Positions 1 to 7,615 of a stretch of 12,072 bases of DNA are shown one piece after another. Under the pieces are notes generated by a model. That model was not told the origin of the DNA. It saw nothing but the letters and a program-made list of their open reading frames with translations, and did no database searches. Source of the stretch: Citricoccus sp. WCRC_4 (GTDB lineage Bacteria; Actinomycetota; Actinomycetes; Actinomycetales; Micrococcaceae); contig JAPFFX010000268.1 of assembly GCA_026645375.1 (NCBI GenBank), forward strand, positions 1-12,072, in the 5' to 3' direction. Both the position numbers and the translations under genes were made by a program. Each line of letters opens with the position of its first letter. The stretch's first letter is position 1.

Positions 1-1472
<1,472 letters not shown>

Positions 1473-1524
1473 TCCGGCGCCGACCCGCACCGATCCGGAC
1501 CGCACCGCCACGAAAGGCACCGAG

Positions 1525-2640
1525 ATGACCGACAGCACCAAGCACACCGCCCTGCACGACGAGCACGCCGCCCTGGGGGCGTCCTTCACCGACTTCGGCG
1601 GCTGGGACATGCCCCTGAAGTACGGCTCCGAACTGGCCGAGCACCGTGCCGTGCGCACCGCCGCCGGCCTGTTCGACCTCTCCCACATGGGTGAGGTCCG
1701 GGTGAGCGGCCCGGACGCGGCCACGTTCCTGAACACCGCCCTGGCCGGCAACCTCGCCGCCATCGCGGTGGGACGGGCCAAGTACTCCCTGATCTGCACG
1801 CCCGAGGGCGGGATCATCGACGACCTCATCAGCTACCGGCTGGCCGAGGACGAGTACCTGGTGGTGCCCAACGCCGGCAACGCGCCGACCGTGCTCGCCG
1901 CCCTCCAGGAGCGGGCCGCCGGCTTCGACGTCACCGTGGCCGACGAGTCCGCCGAGACGTCCCTGGTCGCCGTCCAGGGACCGGCCGCGCAGACCATCCT
2001 GCACGAGCTGGTTCCCGCCGAGCAGCGGGAGCTGGTCACGGAGCTCAAGTACTACTCCGCCGCGGCGGCCACCGTCGCCGGGACCGAGGTGCTGCTGGCC
2101 CGCACCGGCTACACCGGGGAGGACGGCTTCGAGCTCTACGTGCCCAACGCCCAGGCGGCGCCGCTGTGGCAGGCCCTGCTGGAGGCCGGGCAGGCGCACG
2201 GGCTGATCCCCTGCGGGCTGGCCAGCCGCGACTCCCTGCGCCTGGAGGCCGGGATGCCGCTCTACGGCCAGGAGCTCACCCGGGACCTCACCCCCTACGA
2301 GGCCGGGCTGGGTCCCGTCGTCTCCTTCAAGAAGGAGGAGGACTTCGTGGGCCGCGCGGCCCTCGAGGCCCGCAGGGCCGACGGGGTGAGCCGCAAGCTG
2401 GTCGGCCTGCGCGGCGAGGGCCGGCGAGCGGCGCGCGGCCACTACCCCGTCAGCGTGGACGGATCGGTCGTCGGGGAGGTCACCTCGGGCGCGCTCAGCC
2501 CGACCCTCGGCTACCCCATCGCCATGGCCTACGTCGACAACGCGCACGCCGAGCCCGGCACCGAGGTGCAGGTGGACCTGCGCGGCAAGCCCCTGCCGTT
2601 CGAGGTCGTGTCCCTGCCCTTCTACAAGCGCGGGGAGTGA
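1525..2640 (+). CDS. gcvT: Aminomethyltransferase, glycine cleavage T-protein
   Basis: T-protein of the glycine cleavage system. It takes the aminomethyl group from lipoyl-GcvH and transfers the carbon to tetrahydrofolate, giving 5,10-methylene-THF and ammonia. At 371 residues it is close to the usual ~365. Visible motifs: GLFDLSHMGEVRVSG (about 48-62), GGIIDDLISYR (95-105, holding the conserved folate-site Asp), RTGYTGEDGFE (193-203), GLASRDSLRLEAGMPLYG (231-248) and TSGALSPTLG (320-329), which is typical of the C-terminal GcvT domain. The ATG at 1525 is supported by GAAAGG at 1512-1517, 7 nt upstream, and by the N-terminal alignment (TALHDEHAALGASFTDFGGWDMPLKY). The 52-bp gap to gcvP has no clear promoter or terminator, so co-transcription is likely. 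An aminomethyltransferase-like YgfZ or dimethylglycine-oxidase domain is excluded by the length, motifs and gcv context. Confidence 0.97.
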   Translation: MTDSTKHTALHDEHAALGASFTDFGGWDMPLKYGSELAEHRAVRTAAGLFDLSHMGEVRVSGPDAATFLNTALAGNLAAIAVGRAKYSLICTPEGGIIDDLISYRLAEDEYLVVPNAGNAPTVLAALQERAAGFDVTVADESAETSLVAVQGPAAQTILHELVPAEQRELVTELKYYSAAAATVAGTEVLLARTGYTGEDGFELYVPNAQAAPLWQALLEAGQAHGLIPCGLASRDSLRLEAGMPLYGQELTRDLTPYEAGLGPVVSFKKEEDFVGRAALEARRADGVSRKLVGLRGEGRRAARGHYPVSVDGSVVGEVTSGALSPTLGYPIAMAYVDNAHAEPGTEVQVDLRGKPLPFEVVSLPFYKRGE

Positions 2641-2645
2641 CCCGC

Positions 2646-2663
2646 GCCCGGTCCGCCCCGGGC
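2646..2663 (+). other. Short GC hairpin just after gcvT (possible attenuator or mRNA-stability element)
   Basis: Six nucleotides after the gcvT stop, GCCCGG (2646-2651) can pair with CCGGGC (2658-2663) around the loop TCCGCC. A second, weaker pairing, CCGGT/ACCGG, follows in the same gap. There is no T-tract, so it is not a classical intrinsic terminator. In such GC-rich DNA 6-bp stems arise by chance. It sits in the longest gap inside the operon (104 bp, 2641-2744), where a partial stop or RNA-processing point would be plausible. A CGTCGTC-rich run occupies 2702-2720. I see no -10-like element here. Confidence 0.25.
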
Positions 2664-2744
2664 CTTCCCTGACCCGGTCGGGCCCGCACCGGCCCCCCGT
2701 TCCGTCGTCCGTCGTCGTCCCCTCCCGCTGAAAGGTTCCCGACC

Positions 2745-3122
2745 ATGACCAACATCCCGTCCCACCTGCGCTACTCCGCCGAGCACGAGTGGGTGGACGA
2801 GTCCTCCCCGGTGCGGATCGGCCTGTCCGCGGTCGCCGTCGACGCCCTCGGCGACGTCGTCTACCTCGACCTGCCCGAGGCCGGGTCCACCGTCACCGCC
2901 GGGGAGGTCTGCGGCGAGGTGGAGTCGACCAAGTCCGTCTCCGAGCTGTTCGCCCCGGTCTCCGGCACGGTGGCGGAGGTCAACCAGGAGGTCGTCGACG
3001 AGCCCGGGCTCGTGAACAGCGACCCCTACGGGAACGGCTGGCTGTTCACCGTCGAGGTCACCGAGGAGGGCGAGCTGCTCACCGCCGAGCAGTACGCGCA
3101 GGCCCAGGAGGAGCAGGCATGA
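2745..3122 (+). CDS. gcvH: Glycine cleavage system H-protein (lipoyl carrier)
   Basis: Small lipoyl-bearing carrier that shuttles the aminomethyl intermediate between GcvP, GcvT and dihydrolipoamide dehydrogenase. At 125 residues it is near the family's ~125-130. It shows the H-protein order: N-terminal LRYSAEHEWV (8-17), IGLSAVAVDALGDVVYLDLPEAGSTV (25-50), the lipoylation motif GEVESTKSVSE with the modified Lys at residue 63, then FAPVSGTVAEVN and NSDPYGNGWLF. It needs lipoate attachment, but no lipoate genes are in the window. The ATG at 2745 follows GAAAGG at 2730-2735 with 9 nt spacing, the same RBS type as gcvT. Its TGA (3120-3122) overlaps the glyA ATG by 4 bp (ATGA), and its last codons carry the glyA ribosome-binding site, indicating translational coupling. 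Confidence 0.97.
   Translation: MTNIPSHLRYSAEHEWVDESSPVRIGLSAVAVDALGDVVYLDLPEAGSTVTAGEVCGEVESTKSVSELFAPVSGTVAEVNQEVVDEPGLVNSDPYGNGWLFTVEVTEEGELLTAEQYAQAQEEQA
3106..3113 (+). promoter_or_regulatory. glyA ribosome-binding site inside the gcvH 3' end
   Basis: AGGAGGAG lies within the last codons of gcvH, 5-7 nt before ATG 3119. It is the strongest Shine-Dalgarno match seen in the arm. It fixes the glyA start at 3119, although the reading frame stays open well upstream to 2789. With the ATGA stop/start overlap it supports coupling of glyA translation to gcvH. Confidence 0.85.
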
Positions 3123-4459
3123 GCACGCACCCGACGTCGCAGCAGGACCTCCGGACCCAGAACGCGGACCTGGCCGAGGTCGACCCCGAGGTCGCCGCCC
3201 GGATCGACCTGGAACTGGGCCGCCAGCGCGACGGCCTGGAGATGATCGCCTCGGAGAACCACACCGCCGTGGCGGTGATGCAGGCCCAGGGCTCGGTGCT
3301 GACGAACAAGTACGCCGAGGGCTACCCGGGCCGGCGCTACTACGGCGGGTGCGAGCACGTGGACGTGATCGAGCAGCTGGCCATCGACCGGGCCAAGGAC
3401 CTGTTCGGCGCCGGCTTCGCCAATGTCCAGCCGCACTCCGGCGCCCAGGCCAACGCCTCGGTCATGCACGCCCTGATCAATCCGGGGGACACCATCCTGG
3501 GCCTGAACCTGGCGCACGGCGGGCACCTCACCCACGGCATGCGGATCAACTTCTCCGGCAAGCTCTACACGGTGGTGCCCTACGGCGTCGACGAGACCGA
3601 GCACACCGTGGACATGGAGGAGGTCGCACGGCTGGCCCGGGAGCACCGCCCGCAGCTGATCATCGCCGGCTGGTCCGCCTATCCCCGGCACCTGGACTTC
3701 GCCGCCTTCCGGCGCATCGCCGACGAGGTCGGGGCCTACCTGATGGTCGACATGGCCCACTTCGCCGGGCTGGTCGCCGCCGGGCTGCACCCGAACCCGG
3801 TGCCGCACGCCCACGTGGTCACCTCCACCACCCACAAGACCCTGGCCGGTCCGCGGGGCGGGATCATCCTCACCAACCAGGCCGATCTCGCCAAGAAGTT
3901 CAACTCCGCGGTCTTCCCGGGCCAGCAGGGCGGCCCGCTGGAGCACGTGGTCGCCGGCAAGGCCGTGGCCTTCAAGATCGCCGCCGGGGAAGCCTTCCGC
4001 GACCGCCAGGAGCGGGTGCTGGCCGGCGCGAGCATCCTCGCCGAGCGGCTCGCCCGCCCGGACGCGGCGGCCCGCGGCATCTCCGTGCTGACCGGCGGCA
4101 CCGACGTGCACCTCGTCCTGGTCGACCTGCGCAACTCCGACCTCGACGGGCAGCAGGCAGAGGACCGGCTCGCGGCCATCGACATCACCGTCAACCGCAA
4201 CGCCGTGCCCTTCGACCCGCGCCCGCCCATGGTCACCTCCGGGCTGCGCATCGGCACCCCGGCCCTGGCCGCCCGCGGGTTCGACGACGAGGCCTTCACC
4301 GAGGCCGCCGACATCATCGCCGAGGCGCTCATCGCCCCGGCGGACGCGGACCTCTCCCCGCTGCGGGACCGCGTCCACGCCCTGGCCCGGTCCCACCCGC
4401 TCTACCCCGATCTGCCCGCGCTCCAGGGCGAACCCGCTCCGGAGCCCTCCACCAGCTGA
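3119..4459 (+). CDS. glyA: Serine hydroxymethyltransferase
   Basis: PLP enzyme, cytoplasmic, that reversibly interconverts glycine + 5,10-methylene-THF and serine + THF. At 446 residues it is slightly longer than the usual 415-430, with a polar N-terminal extension (MSTHPTSQQDLRTQNADLAEVDPEV) and an acidic, Pro-rich tail. Motifs: GLEMIASEN (39-47), TNKYAEGYPGRRYYGG (62-77), NVQPHSGAQAN (102-112), LNLAHGGHLTHG (129-140), AGWSAYPR (183-190), MVDMAHFAGLVAAG (209-222) and the PLP-lysine motif STTHKTLAGPRGG with Lys 240. The start at 3119 is chosen over the longer open frame from 2789 because of the AGGAGGAG RBS, the ATGA overlap with gcvH, and because upstream sequence is only gcvH read out of frame. 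Placed after gcvH, it can use the C1 unit produced by the cleavage system. Threonine aldolase or a paralogous SHMT-like protein is unlikely given the complete motif set. Confidence 0.97.
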   Translation: MSTHPTSQQDLRTQNADLAEVDPEVAARIDLELGRQRDGLEMIASENHTAVAVMQAQGSVLTNKYAEGYPGRRYYGGCEHVDVIEQLAIDRAKDLFGAGFANVQPHSGAQANASVMHALINPGDTILGLNLAHGGHLTHGMRINFSGKLYTVVPYGVDETEHTVDMEEVARLAREHRPQLIIAGWSAYPRHLDFAAFRRIADEVGAYLMVDMAHFAGLVAAGLHPNPVPHAHVVTSTTHKTLAGPRGGIILTNQADLAKKFNSAVFPGQQGGPLEHVVAGKAVAFKIAAGEAFRDRQERVLAGASILAERLARPDAAARGISVLTGGTDVHLVLVDLRNSDLDGQQAEDRLAAIDITVNRNAVPFDPRPPMVTSGLRIGTPALAARGFDDEAFTEAADIIAEALIAPADADLSPLRDRVHALARSHPLYPDLPALQGEPAPEPSTS

Positions 4460-4465
4460 GGAAGG
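4458..4465 (+). promoter_or_regulatory. sdaA ribosome-binding site overlapping the glyA stop
   Basis: GAGGAAGG shares its first two bases with the glyA TGA and lies 8 nt before ATG 4474. It sets the sdaA start even though the same frame is open far upstream (to 3349) through glyA sequence. The 14-nt glyA-sdaA gap leaves no room for a promoter, so both genes are on one message. Confidence 0.8.
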
Positions 4466-4473
4466 CGGTCCCC

Positions 4474-5910
4474 ATGACTGTCAGCGTCTTCGATCTGTTC
4501 TCCATCGGCATCGGTCCCTCGTCCTCCCACACGGTCGGGCCCATGCGCGCGGCGGCGGTGTTCGCCGAGGAGCTCGTCCACCAGGACGTGCTCGGCCGGG
4601 TCGCCGAGCTGCGCGTGGACCTCTACGGGTCCCTGGCCGCCACCGGCCGCGGGCACGGGACGTTTCCCGCGGTGCTCCTGGGCCTCGAGGGCTACCACCC
4701 CGACACGGTGCTGCCCGACGAGGTCGAGAACTCCCGGGAGCGCATCGTCGAGTCGGGGACGCTGCAACTGGCCGCGCAGGTGCCGGGCGCCGACCCGCGG
4801 CACCTGCGCTACGGGGTGGACGACATGGTCCTGCACCCCCTGACCGTGCTGCCCCGGCACACCAACGCCGTGCGCTTCGCCGTGCGCGACGCCGAGGGGG
4901 CCGTGCTGCACGAGGCGACCTTCTACTCCGTGGGCGGAGGGTTCATCGTCCGGGACGGTGAGGAGGCGGCGGCCGCCGCGGAACTGGACGAGTCGAAGCG
5001 CCACCAGCCGTTCCCGTTCCGCACCGCCGCCGAGCTGCTGGCCCACTGCGAGTCCACCGGCCGGCCGATCAGCGAGGTGATGCTCGCCAACGAGGTCGCC
5101 GACCGGCCCGAGGAGGAGGTGCGGTCCGGGCTCCTGGAGATCTGGTCGGTCATGGAGGACTGCAAGGACTCCGCGATCGCCCGGGAGGGGACCCTGCCCG
5201 GCGGGCTGAAGGTCTCCCGCCGGGCCCCGGCCTGGCACCGGCGGCTGCGCACCGAGGACCCGGACCGGGACCCCGGCTTCTGGCAGGAGTGGGTGAACCT
5301 GGTGGCCCTGGCCGTCAACGAGGAGAACGCCTCCGGCGGCCGCGTCGTCACGGCCCCGACCAACGGGGCGGCCGGGATCATCCCCGCCGTGCTCTTCTAC
5401 GCCACCCACTACTCCCCGGCCGCGCGTGCCGCCGCGGCGGAAGGCCCGGAGGCGCTCGAGGCCGCGCGGCGGGACCTCGTGGTCCGCTTCCTGCTCACGG
5501 CCGGGGCGGTCGGGGTGCTCTACAAGGAGCAGGCCTCGATCTCCGGGGCCGAGGTCGGGTGCCAGGGCGAGGTGGGTTCGGCCTCCTCGATGGCCGCCGC
5601 CGGGCTGGCGGAGATCATGGGCGGCACCCCCGCCCAGGTGGAGAACGCCGCGGAGATCGCCATGGAGCACAATCTCGGCCTGACCTGCGATCCCATCGGC
5701 GGCCTGGTGCAGGTGCCGTGCATCGAGCGCAACGCGATCGCCGCGGCCAAGGCGATCAACGCGACGAAGATGGCGCTGTGGGGCGACGGCACCCACCGGG
5801 TCAGCCTGGACGAGGTGATCGTGACGATGCGCGAGACCGGCCGGGACATGAGCGACAAGTACAAGGAGACCGCGCTGGGCGGGCTCGCCGTCAACGTCGT
5901 GGAGTGCTGA
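4474..5910 (+). CDS. sdaA: L-serine ammonia-lyase (L-serine dehydratase), single-chain iron-sulfur type 2
   Basis: Deaminates L-serine to pyruvate and ammonia using an oxygen-sensitive [4Fe-4S] cluster. The 478 residues contain the beta region first (SIGIGPSSSHTVGPMRAA, about 10-27; EATFYSVGGGFI, 147-158), then the alpha catalytic region (ENASGGRVVTAPTNGAAGIIPA, 284-305; GAEVGCQGEVGSASSMAAAGL, 358-378). Cluster cysteines are Cys363, Cys405 (LTCDPIGG) and Cys416 (VPCIERN). Their 42- and 11-residue spacing matches C343/C385/C396 as I recall them in the Legionella enzyme. The protein ends in Cys478, 62 residues past Cys416, like the C-terminal Cys that caps the cluster in that structure. No ACT domain is evident within the fused chain, and no separate beta-subunit gene is present. 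It follows glyA by 14 nt and gives the operon an exit to pyruvate. The two-subunit, Bacillus-type enzyme is excluded by the fusion. Confidence 0.96.
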   Translation: MTVSVFDLFSIGIGPSSSHTVGPMRAAAVFAEELVHQDVLGRVAELRVDLYGSLAATGRGHGTFPAVLLGLEGYHPDTVLPDEVENSRERIVESGTLQLAAQVPGADPRHLRYGVDDMVLHPLTVLPRHTNAVRFAVRDAEGAVLHEATFYSVGGGFIVRDGEEAAAAAELDESKRHQPFPFRTAAELLAHCESTGRPISEVMLANEVADRPEEEVRSGLLEIWSVMEDCKDSAIAREGTLPGGLKVSRRAPAWHRRLRTEDPDRDPGFWQEWVNLVALAVNEENASGGRVVTAPTNGAAGIIPAVLFYATHYSPAARAAAAEGPEALEAARRDLVVRFLLTAGAVGVLYKEQASISGAEVGCQGEVGSASSMAAAGLAEIMGGTPAQVENAAEIAMEHNLGLTCDPIGGLVQVPCIERNAIAAAKAINATKMALWGDGTHRVSLDEVIVTMRETGRDMSDKYKETALGGLAVNVVEC

Positions 5911-5918
5911 GCGGTTCC

Positions 5919-6013
5919 CTCCCGGCCCGCTCGAGCGCCCACTCCCCCGCATCCACTCCCCACACCGAGCGCCAATTCCCCACTCCCGGCCCGTCCCAGC
6001 GCCCACTCCCCCG
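5919..6013. repeat. Imperfect direct repeat, 64-bp period, left arm
   Basis: 5919-5949 and 5983-6013 match at 28 of 31 positions, 64 bp apart: CTCCCGGCCCG, four variable bases, then AGCGCCCACTCCCCCG. A third, partial copy of the second block (AGCGCCAATTCCCC) lies at 5968-5981. Shorter CCMAYTCCCC-like blocks start at 5938, 5952, 5972 and 6002, with a variant at 6021. It looks like a degenerate intergenic tandem repeat, with no function I recognise. Confidence 0.8.
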
Positions 6014-6020
6014 TAGGTTT

Positions 6021-6052
6021 CCAATCCCCCAGGACCGGTCCTGGGGGATTGG
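6021..6052. repeat. Core palindrome at the inversion axis
   Basis: CCAATCCCCCAGGACC is followed directly by its own reverse complement GGTCCTGGGGGATTGG, with zero loop. ACCGGT (6034-6039) is the exact centre. A short palindrome here in the true genome would be enough to make an assembler or polymerase turn back onto its own strand. It could also be the stem of a native bidirectional terminator lying after sdaA. The sequence alone cannot show how much of the symmetry around this core is native. Confidence 0.8.
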
Positions 6053-6059
6053 AAACCTA

Positions 6060-6154
6060 CGGGGGAGTGGGCGCTGGGACGGGCCGGGAGTGGGGAATTG
6101 GCGCTCGGTGTGGGGAGTGGATGCGGGGGAGTGGGCGCTCGAGCGGGCCGGGAG
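6060..6154. repeat. Imperfect direct repeat, 64-bp period, right arm mirror
   Basis: Mirror of the left-arm repeat: units 6060-6090 and 6124-6154, G-rich on the plus strand (CGGGGGAGTGGGCGCT followed by CGGGCCGGGAG), with GGGGAATTGGCGCT between them at 6092-6105. It is not independent evidence for a repeat family because it is the same sequence read back. Confidence 0.8.
6061..6095 (+). other. Putative G-quadruplex tract
   Basis: Six G-runs of at least three, separated by 2-4 nt (GGGGG, GGG, GGG, GGG, GGG, GGGG), satisfy the standard G3+N1-7 pattern with two runs to spare. The mirror copy is on the minus strand at 5978-6012. Folding is inferred from pattern only. In a >70% GC genome such tracts are not rare, but this is a dense example placed about 25 bp from the axis. 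Confidence 0.6.
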
Positions 6155-6162
6155 GGAACCGC

Positions 6163-7599
6163 TCAGCACTCCACGACGTTGACGGCGAGCCCGCCCAGCG
6201 CGGTCTCCTTGTACTTGTCGCTCATGTCCCGGCCGGTCTCGCGCATCGTCACGATCACCTCGTCCAGGCTGACCCGGTGGGTGCCGTCGCCCCACAGCGC
6301 CATCTTCGTCGCGTTGATCGCCTTGGCCGCGGCGATCGCGTTGCGCTCGATGCACGGCACCTGCACCAGGCCGCCGATGGGATCGCAGGTCAGGCCGAGA
6401 TTGTGCTCCATGGCGATCTCCGCGGCGTTCTCCACCTGGGCGGGGGTGCCGCCCATGATCTCCGCCAGCCCGGCGGCGGCCATCGAGGAGGCCGAACCCA
6501 CCTCGCCCTGGCACCCGACCTCGGCCCCGGAGATCGAGGCCTGCTCCTTGTAGAGCACCCCGACCGCCCCGGCCGTGAGCAGGAAGCGGACCACGAGGTC
6601 CCGCCGCGCGGCCTCGAGCGCCTCCGGGCCTTCCGCCGCGGCGGCACGCGCGGCCGGGGAGTAGTGGGTGGCGTAGAAGAGCACGGCGGGGATGATCCCG
6701 GCCGCCCCGTTGGTCGGGGCCGTGACGACGCGGCCGCCGGAGGCGTTCTCCTCGTTGACGGCCAGGGCCACCAGGTTCACCCACTCCTGCCAGAAGCCGG
6801 GGTCCCGGTCCGGGTCCTCGGTGCGCAGCCGCCGGTGCCAGGCCGGGGCCCGGCGGGAGACCTTCAGCCCGCCGGGCAGGGTCCCCTCCCGGGCGATCGC
6901 GGAGTCCTTGCAGTCCTCCATGACCGACCAGATCTCCAGGAGCCCGGACCGCACCTCCTCCTCGGGCCGGTCGGCGACCTCGTTGGCGAGCATCACCTCG
7001 CTGATCGGCCGGCCGGTGGACTCGCAGTGGGCCAGCAGCTCGGCGGCGGTGCGGAACGGGAACGGCTGGTGGCGCTTCGACTCGTCCAGTTCCGCGGCGG
7101 CCGCCGCCTCCTCACCGTCCCGGACGATGAACCCTCCGCCCACGGAGTAGAAGGTCGCCTCGTGCAGCACGGCCCCCTCGGCGTCGCGCACGGCGAAGCG
7201 CACGGCGTTGGTGTGCCGGGGCAGCACGGTCAGGGGGTGCAGGACCATGTCGTCCACCCCGTAGCGCAGGTGCCGCGGGTCGGCGCCCGGCACCTGCGCG
7301 GCCAGTTGCAGCGTCCCCGACTCGACGATGCGCTCCCGGGAGTTCTCGACCTCGTCGGGCAGCACCGTGTCGGGGTGGTAGCCCTCGAGGCCCAGGAGCA
7401 CCGCGGGAAACGTCCCGTGCCCGCGGCCGGTGGCGGCCAGGGACCCGTAGAGGTCCACGCGCAGCTCGGCGACCCGGCCGAGCACGTCCTGGTGGACGAG
7501 CTCCTCGGCGAACACCGCCGCCGCGCGCATGGGCCCGACCGTGTGGGAGGACGAGGGACCGATGCCGATGGAGAACAGATCGAAGACGCTGACAGTCAT
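6163..7599 (-). CDS. sdaA: L-serine ammonia-lyase, second identical copy (right arm)
   Basis: Identical in all 478 residues to the left-arm sdaA: same SSSHTVGP motif, cluster cysteines 363/405/416 and terminal Cys478. The start codon is CAT on the plus strand at 7597-7599, with its RBS at 7608-7615 overlapping the glyA stop. It converges with the left copy across 252 bp. The gene call is secure; whether a second physical copy exists in the genome is doubtful, because even third codon positions have not diverged. Confidence 0.9.
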   Translation of the reverse strand: MTVSVFDLFSIGIGPSSSHTVGPMRAAAVFAEELVHQDVLGRVAELRVDLYGSLAATGRGHGTFPAVLLGLEGYHPDTVLPDEVENSRERIVESGTLQLAAQVPGADPRHLRYGVDDMVLHPLTVLPRHTNAVRFAVRDAEGAVLHEATFYSVGGGFIVRDGEEAAAAAELDESKRHQPFPFRTAAELLAHCESTGRPISEVMLANEVADRPEEEVRSGLLEIWSVMEDCKDSAIAREGTLPGGLKVSRRAPAWHRRLRTEDPDRDPGFWQEWVNLVALAVNEENASGGRVVTAPTNGAAGIIPAVLFYATHYSPAARAAAAEGPEALEAARRDLVVRFLLTAGAVGVLYKEQASISGAEVGCQGEVGSASSMAAAGLAEIMGGTPAQVENAAEIAMEHNLGLTCDPIGGLVQVPCIERNAIAAAKAINATKMALWGDGTHRVSLDEVIVTMRETGRDMSDKYKETALGGLAVNVVEC

Positions 7600-7607
7600 G
7601 GGGACCG

Positions 7608-7615
7608 CCTTCCTC
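7608..7615 (-). promoter_or_regulatory. sdaA ribosome-binding site, right-arm copy
   Basis: GAGGAAGG on the minus strand, 8 nt before the sdaA ATG at 7599 and sharing two bases with the glyA TGA (7614-7616). Exact mirror of 4458-4465. Confidence 0.78.

Larger units (their letters stand above)
5911..6162. other. Non-coding 252-bp centre between convergent sdaA copies, containing the symmetry axis
   Basis: Only 126 bp of this is unique (5911-6036); the rest is its mirror. It holds no credible gene; open frames crossing it are shadows continuing from sdaA in wrong frames. Content is strand-asymmetric: C-rich on the plus strand left of the axis and G-rich right of it, with repeated CCMAYTCCCC-type blocks. 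No T-tract terminator is present within one arm. If the fold is real, RNA from either side could form a very long hairpin ending transcription of both sdaA copies. Confidence 0.85.

Noticed and set aside
2789..3118. Upstream extension of glyA to 2789
   Set aside because: The extension is gcvH read out of frame (Arg/Gly-rich). The true start at 3119 has a strong RBS and the ATGA overlap.
3026..4396. 456-residue open frame antisense to glyA
   Set aside because: GC-driven shadow without recognisable domain or RBS; covers the well-supported glyA. Mirror 7677-9047 likewise.
3349..4473. Upstream extension of sdaA giving an 853-residue fusion
   Set aside because: The first 375 residues are glyA read out of frame. 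The SdaA family N-terminus begins at 4474 directly after a good RBS.
4402..6024. 540-residue open frame antisense to sdaA
   Set aside because: Repetitive Gly/Arg/His/Val composition, no domain, entirely opposite sdaA. Mirror 6049-7671 likewise.
5911..6162. CRISPR array
   Set aside because: The repeats are degenerate, unevenly spaced, C/G-rich and mirrored, with no regular repeat-spacer pattern and no cas genes nearby.
5911..6162. tRNA, rRNA or riboswitch between the sdaA copies
   Set aside because: No cloverleaf or conserved aptamer segments can be traced. A glycine riboswitch would be expected upstream of gcvP, outside the window.
5289..6182. Open frame crossing the symmetry axis
   Set aside because: Begins inside sdaA in the wrong frame, with Arg/Gly-rich shadow sequence; it runs through the axis only because the GC-rich repeats contain no stop. 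Its identical mirror is 5891-6784.
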